A DNA stretch of 23,444 nucleotides, from positions 1-23,444 of the forward strand of contig JAGWMT010000016.1 in the NCBI GenBank assembly GCA_028871595.1, in the 5' to 3' direction. The DNA comes from Elusimicrobiota bacterium (lineage in GTDB: Bacteria > Elusimicrobiota > Elusimicrobia > UBA1565 > UBA9628). Below, one piece after another: positions 1 to 5,619 of the stretch (its first letter is position 1; each line of letters begins with the position of its first letter). The notes below the pieces were generated by a model. That model saw nothing but the letters and a program-made list of their open reading frames with translations, was not told where the DNA came from and ran no database searches. The translations under genes were made by a program, and so were the position numbers.

Positions 1-93
1 GTGGACGCCGTGATCTTCGCGATCGTGGACACCGTCGAGCAGTCCGGCAAGACCGCCTTCAAGAAATCAACGGACGCCAACGCCAACAGGTAA
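1..93 (+). CDS. BMC-P (EutN/CcmL-family) vertex protein, C-terminal fragment
   Basis: This is the last 30 codons of a gene that starts upstream of the window, read in frame from the first base to TAA at 91-93. The start of the fragment, VDAVIFAIVDTVE, matches the C-terminal strand and tail of EutN/CcmL-type pentameric vertex proteins. The two complete BMC-P proteins at 3171 and 3455 end in the same way (AAIVGIVDG and TVIVGIVDS). A short Lys/Asn/Ala-rich tail follows. It lies 3 nt before the aldehyde dehydrogenase, so the two are surely cotranscribed. Pentamers of this family cap the vertices of microcompartment shells. The assignment rests on a short piece and on context. Confidence 0.72.
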   Translation: MDAVIFAIVDTVEQSGKTAFKKSTDANANR

Positions 94-96
94 ACC

Positions 97-1551
97 ATGC
101 AAAGCGAGGAGATCGCCCGGATCGTCTCGGAAGTCCTCAAGCGGTTGGAGAAAGAGGATTTCGGCTCCGTGCTGACGGCGCCGTCCGCGCCGTCGGCGCC
201 GCGCGCGTCGTCATCCTCGGACGAGGTCCTCTTCTCCTCCGTCGACGGAGCGGTCCAGGCCGCGCGGTCGGCGCAGACCGCGTTTCAGGATCTGGGCCTT
301 GAGGTCCGCCGCGACGTGATCCGGGCGATGCGCAAGGCGGCCGTGGCCAATGCCGAGCGTCTGGCGAAGATGGCCCGCGTGGAAACGGGCATGGGCCGGT
401 GGGAGGATAAGGTCCAGAAGAATCTGGTGTGCGCGATCCGCACGCCGGGCGTGGAGGATCTGGTCAGCCGCGCGTACACCGGCGACAAGGGGATGACCCT
501 GGTCGAGTACGCGCCGTACGGGGTGGTGGCCGCCATCACGCCGTCCACGAACCCGGCCGCCACCATCATCAACAATGGAATCTCCATTTTGGCCGCGGGA
601 AATTCCGTCGTGTTCGCGCCGCATCCGGCGTCGTTCAAGACCTGTCTGGAGACCATGCGCGTGCTCTCCGCCGCCGCCGTCGCGGCCGGCGCGCCGAAGT
701 CCTTGATCACGACGTACGACAAGCCGTCGCAGGAGAACACCAAAAATCTTCTGGCCCATCCCGACACGCGCGTGAACCTTGTCACCGGCGGTCCGGCCAT
801 CGTGAAGGTGGCCATGACGGTGGGCAAGACCTGCAAGACCATCGCCGCCGGCCCGGGCAACCCGCCCGTGGTGGTGGACGAGACCGCGCTCTTTCCCAAG
901 TGCGCGCAGGACGTGATCTTCGGCGCGTCGTTCGACAACAACGTCCTGTGCACGGCGGAGAAGGAAGTGATCGTGGTGGAAGCCGCGAAGGACCGCTTTC
1001 TGGCGGCGATGCGCGCCGATGCGCGCGCGTTCGAGTTGAACGCCGCGCAGATGGAGCAGCTGACGAAGCTGGTCATCAAGGAAGGCGGCAAGGGCTGCAA
1101 GGACCCCGTCCTCAACCGCGACTACGTGGGCAAGGACGCGTCCATCATCGCCAAAGGCATCGGCCTGACCCTTCCCGAGGGCGCGCGCCTGCTGTGGGGC
1201 GTGGTTCCGAACGATCATACGCTCGTCTGGACCGAGCAACTGATGCCTTTCTTGCCCGTCACCGTTTCGCGCGACGTGGACGCGGCCATCGAACTGGCCC
1301 AGGCGGCGGAGGGCGGCCACCGCCACACCGCGGCCATGCACTCCACCAACGTGGTGAACCTCACGAAGATGGCGCGCGCCATGCAGTGCTCGATCTTCGT
1401 CAAGAACGGACCGACGCTGTTCGGCCTGGGCCTGGGCGAAGGCTACGCGACCATGTCCATCGGCACGCCGACCGGCGACGGTCTGACCAAGGCCAGCCAT
1501 TTCGCGCGCCCGCTGCACTGCGCCATCGTGGGATCGTTCCGCATCGCATGA
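97..1551 (+). CDS. CoA-acylating aldehyde dehydrogenase of a microcompartment (PduP/EutE-like)
   Basis: A 484-residue protein of the aldehyde dehydrogenase superfamily, of the size and type of PduP/EutE. These enzymes oxidise an aldehyde with NAD+ and CoA to an acyl-CoA. The nucleophilic cysteine is visible at about residue 285 in NNVLCTAEKEV. The substrate-channel motif AITPSTNPAATIINN lies near residues 147-161. Residues 3-20 (SEEIARIVSEVLKRLEKE) form a predicted amphipathic helix, followed by an Ala/Pro/Ser-rich linker of about 25 residues; this is the layout of BMC encapsulation peptides. Together with the DeoC at 3744, the likely substrate is acetaldehyde. The ATG lies 3 nt after the preceding BMC-P gene. 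Confidence 0.93.
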   Translation: MQSEEIARIVSEVLKRLEKEDFGSVLTAPSAPSAPRASSSSDEVLFSSVDGAVQAARSAQTAFQDLGLEVRRDVIRAMRKAAVANAERLAKMARVETGMGRWEDKVQKNLVCAIRTPGVEDLVSRAYTGDKGMTLVEYAPYGVVAAITPSTNPAATIINNGISILAAGNSVVFAPHPASFKTCLETMRVLSAAAVAAGAPKSLITTYDKPSQENTKNLLAHPDTRVNLVTGGPAIVKVAMTVGKTCKTIAAGPGNPPVVVDETALFPKCAQDVIFGASFDNNVLCTAEKEVIVVEAAKDRFLAAMRADARAFELNAAQMEQLTKLVIKEGGKGCKDPVLNRDYVGKDASIIAKGIGLTLPEGARLLWGVVPNDHTLVWTEQLMPFLPVTVSRDVDAAIELAQAAEGGHRHTAAMHSTNVVNLTKMARAMQCSIFVKNGPTLFGLGLGEGYATMSIGTPTGDGLTKASHFARPLHCAIVGSFRIA

Positions 1552-1578
1552 TTTCGGATTTATTGGAGGTGCTTCCCG

Positions 1579-2145
1579 ATGCGTGATTTGACGACGCTGC
1601 CGCCCGGACTGCCTGTTCCCGCCGACGACGGCGCCTGCGACCATCTTCAGGATATGCGCGTTCCCAGCCTGAGGCTCCGGACGACGGCGGACCGTTGGGT
1701 CGACTTGAAAGAAGAGGCCGGACGGCCGACGGTGGTGTTCGTGTACCCGCGGACGGGAGAGCCGGCTCAGCCGGCTCCTCCCGATTGGGACCTGATTCCG
1801 GGCGCGCGGGGCTGTACGCCGCAGTCGTGCGGCTTCCGGGACCTTTTCGACGAGTTCCGCCGGCTCGGCTTCCAGGTGTTCGGCGCGAGTTCGCAGACGA
1901 CCGAGTATCAGTCCGAATTCGTCGTGCGCAATCACATCCCGTTCGAGGTGCTGAGCGACGCGGAATGGGCGATGACGGCGGCGCTGAACTTGCCCACGTT
2001 CGAGTACCGCGGCCTGCGGCTCATCAAGAGGATCGCGCTGGTTCTGGACCAAGGACGGATCGTGAAGGTCTTTTATCCCGTGTTCCCGCCGAACAAGAAC
2101 GCCGAGACGGTCTTGTCCTGGATCCGCGAACGCCGGGAATCTTGA
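1579..2145 (+). CDS. Peroxiredoxin-like protein (BCP/PrxQ-type AhpC/TSA fold)
   Basis: A 188-residue thioredoxin-fold peroxiredoxin. The core runs VVFVYPRTGEP, GARGCTPQSCGFRD, VFGASSQ, FEVLSD and ALVLDQGRIVKVFYPVFPP. Cys79 and Cys84 are five residues apart in the same helix, like the peroxidatic and resolving cysteines of BCP/PrxQ. The Thr that normally sits three residues before the first Cys (TPGC in BCP) is Ala here (ARGC), so this is a divergent subfamily. The start is set by a strong Shine-Dalgarno GGAGG at 1565-1569, 9 nt before ATG. There is no signal peptide and no evident encapsulation helix. It sits between aldehyde dehydrogenase and shell genes, so it may detoxify peroxide or a reactive by-product of the compartment; that role is inferred. 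Confidence 0.85.
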   Translation: MRDLTTLPPGLPVPADDGACDHLQDMRVPSLRLRTTADRWVDLKEEAGRPTVVFVYPRTGEPAQPAPPDWDLIPGARGCTPQSCGFRDLFDEFRRLGFQVFGASSQTTEYQSEFVVRNHIPFEVLSDAEWAMTAALNLPTFEYRGLRLIKRIALVLDQGRIVKVFYPVFPPNKNAETVLSWIRERRES

Positions 2146-2173
2146 CAGAGACTCATCAGAGAGGATAGAGAAC

Positions 2174-2725
2174 ATGCTCGCCAACCTCGCCGTCGGATTT
2201 CTGGAAACGTCCTCGATCTCGAAGGGCATCGAGGCCGCGGACGCCATGGTCAAGATGGCCTCGGTGAAGCTGGCCAAGACCTCCTTCCTGGCGCGCGGCA
2301 AGTACGCCATCCTGATCACCGGCCCCGTCGGCGAGGTGGAGTCGTCGCTTCGCGCCGGACGCGCGATATTGGACAAAAGTCTCGTCGACGAGGTCCTGAT
2401 CCGCAACGTGCACCAGCAGGTGCTCGACACCTTGGACAAGCGCGTGCCGGTCGAGAAGCTGGAGGCCGTGGGCGTGATCGAGACGAAGGAAGCGATCTCC
2501 GCGGTTCTGGCCGCGGACGCCGCGGCCAAGGCCGCCGGCGTGCGCCTGATCGAGACGCGCACCGCGGTGCCCGGCGGCAAGGGCCTGGTCACCATGACCG
2601 GCTCGGTCGGCGACGTGCGCACGGCGGTGGCGGCCGGCATCTCGGCCATCAAAAAGGAACTGCTGGTCGGCCAGACGGTGATCCCGAACGCCGACGCCCA
2701 GCTTCTTTCGGCGGTGGGCAAATAA
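2174..2725 (+). CDS. BMC-T shell protein with two tandem BMC domains (PduT-like)
   Basis: The 183-residue protein contains two BMC folds in series. Domain 1 covers about residues 3-88, opening VGFLETSSISKGIEAADAM. Domain 2 covers about residues 94-180, opening AVGVIETKEAISAVLAADA. Such proteins trimerise into pseudohexameric tiles of the shell. The pore-loop regions are near ARGKYAILITG in domain 1 and PGGKGLVTMTG in domain 2. There is no cysteine in the whole protein, so it cannot carry the pore Fe-S cluster described for PduT. A Shine-Dalgarno-like AGAGGA precedes ATG by about 8 nt. The stop TAA shares its last A with the ATG of the RpiB-like gene. Confidence 0.94.
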   Translation: MLANLAVGFLETSSISKGIEAADAMVKMASVKLAKTSFLARGKYAILITGPVGEVESSLRAGRAILDKSLVDEVLIRNVHQQVLDTLDKRVPVEKLEAVGVIETKEAISAVLAADAAAKAAGVRLIETRTAVPGGKGLVTMTGSVGDVRTAVAAGISAIKKELLVGQTVIPNADAQLLSAVGK

Positions 2726-3174
2726 TGAAAGTCGTCGTCGGCAGCGATCACGGCGGCTTCGCCGCGAAGGCCTTCATCAAGAAGACCATCCAGGCGCTCG
2801 GCCACGACGTCGCCGACTTCGGCTGCCATTCCCCGGAAGCCGTGGATTATCCCGACGTGGCCCAGTTGGTGGCCGAGGCGGTCGCGCGCGGCGAGTATCA
2901 GAAGGGCGTTCTGATCGACGGGTTCGGCGGCGCGGTGTGCATGGCCGCGAACAAGGTCCCGGGCGCCCGCGCGGTGGCGGCGTACGATTCGGTGTCCGCG
3001 CGCATGGCGGCCCAGCATGACGACGCGAATATTTTATGCATCGGCGGGAAATCCCACGGGGAGCTGATCCACGCCGAAATTCTGAAGGTGTTCTTCGGCA
3101 CGCCGTTCGAGGGCGGCCGGCACGAAGGCCGCCTGGCCAAGGTCGCCGCGATCGAGAGGAAATACTCCCGATGA
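2725..3174 (+). CDS. rpiB: RpiB-like sugar-phosphate isomerase with altered active site
   Basis: A 149-residue RpiB/LacAB-family protein with the family's usual length and landmarks: GSDHGGF at 6-12 (active-site His9), DYPDVA at 41-46, ANKV at 75-78, and the phosphate-binding GGRHEGR near the C-terminus. Canonical RpiB interconverts ribose-5-P and ribulose-5-P. In E. coli RpiB the catalytic base is a Cys in ICGTGVGIS. The corresponding stretch here reads IDGFGGAVC, so Asp65 replaces the Cys and Phe67 replaces the Thr of the GTG loop. The phosphate site is kept while the base is changed, which suggests different chemistry or a different substrate. RpiB homologues together with DeoC are a known mark of SPU microcompartments. 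I see no encapsulation helix. The stop overlaps the next ATG (ATGA). Confidence 0.88.
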   Translation: MKVVVGSDHGGFAAKAFIKKTIQALGHDVADFGCHSPEAVDYPDVAQLVAEAVARGEYQKGVLIDGFGGAVCMAANKVPGARAVAAYDSVSARMAAQHDDANILCIGGKSHGELIHAEILKVFFGTPFEGGRHEGRLAKVAAIERKYSR

Positions 3175-3455
3175 AATTGGCCCGCGTGATCGGCCGCGTG
3201 TTCTGCTCCCGCCAGGATCCGGCGGTGGACAAGAAAACGTTGCTGTTGATTCAGCCGCTGAAGTGGGAGGACGAATCGCCGCTGGGCGACCCCATCGTCG
3301 CGGCCGACGCCGTGGGCGCGGGCTCGTCGGAGAAAGTATTCTGGGTGGCGTCGCGGGACGCGGCGGTGGCGTTCCCGGACGCGCCGCCGGTGGACGCGGC
3401 GATCGTGGGCATCGTGGACGGTCATCAGGTGAAGGATTTCCGGGGGAAGGACTAA
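3171..3455 (+). CDS. BMC-P (EutN/CcmL-family) vertex protein
   Basis: A 94-residue pentameric vertex protein. The opening MKLARVIGRVFCS, the central LLLIQPL, the segment IVAADAVGAGSSEKVFW and the ending AAIVGIVDG follow the EutN/CcmL pattern (start strand, central strand, Ala-Gly-rich turn, terminal strand). The ATG overlaps the stop of the RpiB-like gene by 4 nt, and the TAA shares its last base with the next ATG, which implies coupled translation. It is one of three BMC-P paralogues in the operon. Several BMC-P paralogues in one locus usually mean distinct vertex or pore environments in the same shell. Confidence 0.92.
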   Translation: MKLARVIGRVFCSRQDPAVDKKTLLLIQPLKWEDESPLGDPIVAADAVGAGSSEKVFWVASRDAAVAFPDAPPVDAAIVGIVDGHQVKDFRGKD

Positions 3456-3751
3456 TGTTCGTCGCGGAAGTGGTCGGCAACGTTTGGGGAACGCGCAAGC
3501 ACTGCTCGCTGTGCGACAAGCGCCTCTTGTTGGTGCGGGCCATCGACCCGCTGACGGAGAAGCGCACCGGCGAGGCGCAGATGGCCGTGGAGTACGGGAC
3601 CGGCGCGGGGCCGGGCTCGATCGTGCTGGTGATGGACGAGGGCGGTTCGGCGCGGTCGGTGCTGCACGACGACAAGGCGCCGATCCGGACCGTGATCGTC
3701 GGCATCGTGGATTCCGTGACGTCGGGTGGGAAGGTAAAAAAATATGACTGA
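3455..3751 (+). CDS. BMC-P (EutN/CcmL-family) vertex protein
   Basis: A 98-residue protein of the same family as its neighbour. It opens [16 protein letters not shown], contains LLLVRAID and [17 protein letters not shown], and ends [14 protein letters not shown] plus a basic tail. The segment HCSLCDKRL near residues 16-24 is an unusual CxxC in a position where the family normally has a plain loop; it could hold a metal or form a disulphide, but this is untested. The gene overlaps the deoC start by 8 nt. Confidence 0.92.
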   Translation: MFVAEVVGNVWGTRKHCSLCDKRLLLVRAIDPLTEKRTGEAQMAVEYGTGAGPGSIVLVMDEGGSARSVLHDDKAPIRTVIVGIVDSVTSGGKVKKYD

Positions 3752-4739
3752 AGCTCAGTTGCGGACCGTCGTCGAGGAAGTGGTCAAGGCGCTGGCGGCC
3801 GAGGGTTTTCTGAAGGCCGGCAAGTGCGAGTGCGAATCGGGACCGAAGGCGCTCAAGGGCGAGGTGAAGACCTCCATCGGCAGCTCCGGGAAAGTTTTCG
3901 GCGGCTTCGGGGATTGGGGCGCCAAGCCCGCCGTCCCGGCCAAGGGCGCGCTGTCGGCCCTGCCGCCCAAGCCCGGCGCGCACGACGACGACGAGGACGC
4001 GCACGTGGACGAACACGTGATCCAGGCCGCCGGCGCCGCGCGCGTGTCCGTGTGCAACCCCACGAAGAAGGGCAACAGCACCGCCCGCTACGTGGACCAC
4101 ACCATGCTCAAGCCCAACGCCACCCAGGACGAGATCGCCAAATTGTGCGAGGAGGCGAAGAGCTTCTGCTTCGCGTCCGTCTGCGTGAACCCGTCCTACG
4201 TGGCGCTGTCCGCCCAGTACCTGCGCGGGTCCGGCGTGAAGGTGTGCACCGTCGTGGGCTTCCCGCTGGGCTCCACCACGCCCACGGTGAAGGCCATCGA
4301 GGCGCGCGACGCCATCGCCAACGGCGCCGACGAAATCGACATGGTCATCAACATCGGCGCCTTGAAGTCCGGCAACGACGCCATGGTCTACGACGACATC
4401 AAGGCCGTGCGCGAGGCCACCCGCGGCAAGGTTCTCAAGGTGATTTTGGAAACGTCCTTGCTGTCCAACGAGGAAAAGGTGCGCGCCTGCGCCATGTCGA
4501 AGAAGGCCGGCGCGGACTTCGTGAAGACCTCCACCGGCTTCGGCGGCGGCGGGGCCACGGTCGAGGACATCAAGCTGATGCGCCAGACCGTGGGACCGCT
4601 GATGGGCGTCAAGGCCTCCGGCGGCATCCGCGACGCGAAAGGCGCCGCGGACATGATCGCGGCCGGCGCCACGCGCCTGGGGACCTCGGCCAGCGTGGCC
4701 ATCGTCACCGACGCGAAGTCCGAGGGCAAGGGATACTGA
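3744..4739 (+). CDS. deoC: Deoxyribose-phosphate aldolase with N-terminal encapsulation extension
   Basis: A 331-residue class I aldolase that splits 2-deoxyribose-5-phosphate into glyceraldehyde-3-phosphate and acetaldehyde. The DeoC barrel starts near residue 115 (YVDHTMLKP). Catalytic residues are clear: Asp199 in EIDMVINIG, Schiff-base Lys261 in FVKTSTGF and the second Lys290 in GVKASGGIR. The extra N-terminal segment of about 110 residues is absent from stand-alone DeoC (roughly 220-260 residues). It holds a predicted amphipathic helix (residues 2-20, ending KALAAEGFL), a Gly/Ser/Pro linker and an acidic patch [11 protein letters not shown]. Helix plus linker is how enzymes are targeted into microcompartments. 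The acetaldehyde product should feed the aldehyde dehydrogenase at 97-1551. Confidence 0.95.
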   Translation: MTEAQLRTVVEEVVKALAAEGFLKAGKCECESGPKALKGEVKTSIGSSGKVFGGFGDWGAKPAVPAKGALSALPPKPGAHDDDEDAHVDEHVIQAAGAARVSVCNPTKKGNSTARYVDHTMLKPNATQDEIAKLCEEAKSFCFASVCVNPSYVALSAQYLRGSGVKVCTVVGFPLGSTTPTVKAIEARDAIANGADEIDMVINIGALKSGNDAMVYDDIKAVREATRGKVLKVILETSLLSNEEKVRACAMSKKAGADFVKTSTGFGGGGATVEDIKLMRQTVGPLMGVKASGGIRDAKGAADMIAAGATRLGTSASVAIVTDAKSEGKGY

Positions 4740-4744
4740 ACGCT

Positions 4745-5053
4745 ATGGCAAAGGAAGAGAAGCCGGCCAAGTACAAGATCACCATCGACCTGCAGTGCGG
4801 CGCCTGCGCCGCCATCATGCACACCCATGAGGGCGAGCCGCTGCCGAAGTTCTGCGCCGGCTGCGGCGCGGGCCTGGAGAAGTTCTGCCTCAAGTGCCAC
4901 AAGAAGGTGGAGATGTTCTTCGAGGAGTGGTGGCCCGAGGACGACGCCTGCGTGCGGACCTACAGCACCCCGCGGCGCTGCACGCGCTGCAACGCCGTGC
5001 TGGAGACGGGCGCGGACGACAATCGCGGACTGACCGACGAGGAATTGGAGTAA
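4745..5053 (+). CDS. Small zinc-ribbon protein of the microcompartment operon, function unknown
   Basis: A 102-residue soluble protein with four CxxC pairs (Cys18/21, 37/40, 48/51, 79/82) and an extra Cys69. This is enough for two treble-clef or zinc-ribbon sites. Between them lies an aromatic-acidic stretch, FFEEWWPEDDACV. There is no signal peptide, membrane segment or recognisable enzyme core. The ATG is 5 nt after the deoC stop and the BMC-H gene follows 9 nt after its stop, so it belongs to the BMC operon. Possible roles are protein-protein adaptor, metal or redox site, or assembly factor. None can be chosen from sequence. Rubredoxin-like iron binding is an alternative to zinc. Confidence 0.82.
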   Translation: MAKEEKPAKYKITIDLQCGACAAIMHTHEGEPLPKFCAGCGAGLEKFCLKCHKKVEMFFEEWWPEDDACVRTYSTPRRCTRCNAVLETGADDNRGLTDEELE

Positions 5054-5062
5054 GGAGGCCGC

Positions 5063-5356
5063 ATGGCTGAAGTGCGAGAAGCGCTGGGAATGATCGAGAC
5101 GAAGGGCTTCGTCGGGATGATCGAAGCCTCGGACGCGATGGCCAAGTCGGCGAAGGTCCGCCTGCTGGGCTACGAGAAGGTGGGCAACGGCCTGGTCACG
5201 ACCTTGTGCCGGGGCGAGGTCGGCGCCGTGCGCGCCGCCTGCGACGCGGCCGCCGCGGCCGCGCAGAAGGTGGGAGAGCTGGTCGCGGTTCACGTGATCC
5301 CGCGCCCGCACGACGACCTGGAAAAATACCTCGACCGCATCGCGACGAAGATCTAA
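5063..5356 (+). CDS. BMC-H hexameric shell protein
   Basis: A 97-residue single-domain BMC protein and the only BMC-H in the window. It opens [21 protein letters not shown], the hallmark of the family, and has the pore-loop region [19 protein letters not shown] perfect Shine-Dalgarno AAGGAGG precedes the ATG, the strongest in the operon, as expected for the main shell tile that must be made in excess. The short C-terminal tail [15 protein letters not shown] is a normal extension. The closeness of the first 16 residues to the second domain of the BMC-T is ordinary family similarity. Confidence 0.96.
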   Translation: MAEVREALGMIETKGFVGMIEASDAMAKSAKVRLLGYEKVGNGLVTTLCRGEVGAVRAACDAAAAAAQKVGELVAVHVIPRPHDDLEKYLDRIATKI

Positions 5357-5367
5357 GCGCCGGCTCG

Positions 5368-5607
5368 ATGTTGACGCGGGACGACTTGATCGATCTGCTG
5401 GTCGCCGGTCTGGCGAAAGCCGGACCGGCGACGGCCGTTTCCCCGGCGCCCAAGGGTCCCCCGGGCCGTCCGTTCCTGTCCGAGCACGACATAAAAAAGA
5501 GATTGACGCCCACGGGTAAACGGCTTACAATTCCGAAGAATTCGATCGTCAGTCCGTTGGCGTTCGAGTTCCTGATCCTGCAGGGAATAGAGATCGTCCG
5601 GGAGTGA
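5368..5607 (+). CDS. Small microcompartment-associated protein with EutQ/EutT N-terminal-like segment
   Basis: A 79-residue protein. Residues 2-18 (LTRDDLIDLLVAGLAKA) form a predicted amphipathic helix, followed by a Pro/Ala/Gly linker (about 19-34), the layout of an encapsulation peptide. Residues 35-79 (opening FLSEHDIKKRL, then IPKNSIVSPLAFEFL, ending GIEIVRE) resemble the short N-terminal segment of EutQ and EutT, which has the pattern FITexDI...VPxxxxxTPxAxxxLxxxGIxI. The catalytic parts of those proteins are absent, so it is a stand-alone mini-domain. It lies 11 nt after BMC-H and closes the BMC operon. The similarity is recalled, not computed. The same frame is open further upstream, but that part overlaps BMC-H and looks non-coding. 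Confidence 0.75.
   Translation: MLTRDDLIDLLVAGLAKAGPATAVSPAPKGPPGRPFLSEHDIKKRLTPTGKRLTIPKNSIVSPLAFEFLILQGIEIVRE
5503..5531 (+). promoter_or_regulatory. Candidate sigma-70 promoter for the pilT operon
   Basis: TTGACG at 5503-5508 and TACAAT at 5526-5531 with a 17-nt spacer are close to the sigma-70 consensus and stand out in GC-rich surroundings. They lie inside the 3' half of the 79-residue BMC gene, about 90 nt before the pilT-family ATG, and would separate the next operon from the BMC operon. Confidence 0.5.
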
Positions 5608-5619
5608 GCCCCGAGCACC

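Noticed and set aside
2142..2171. TTGACA before the BMC-T gene as a promoter
   Set aside because: The only -10 candidate is TAGAGA at 18 nt, poor, and it would place the transcript start at or after the ATG. The hexamer comes from the peroxiredoxin stop region.
211..3018. Very long open frame on the - strand opposite the dehydrogenase, peroxiredoxin, BMC-T and RpiB-like genes
   Set aside because: It is Arg/His/Gly/Ala-rich with no domain and lies opposite several genes with clear families. Long antisense frames are expected at this GC content.
5206..5367. Upstream extension of the 79-residue gene in the same frame
   Set aside because: The extension overlaps BMC-H in another frame and is Arg/Gly-rich nonsense-like; the ATG at 5368 starts the recognisable protein.
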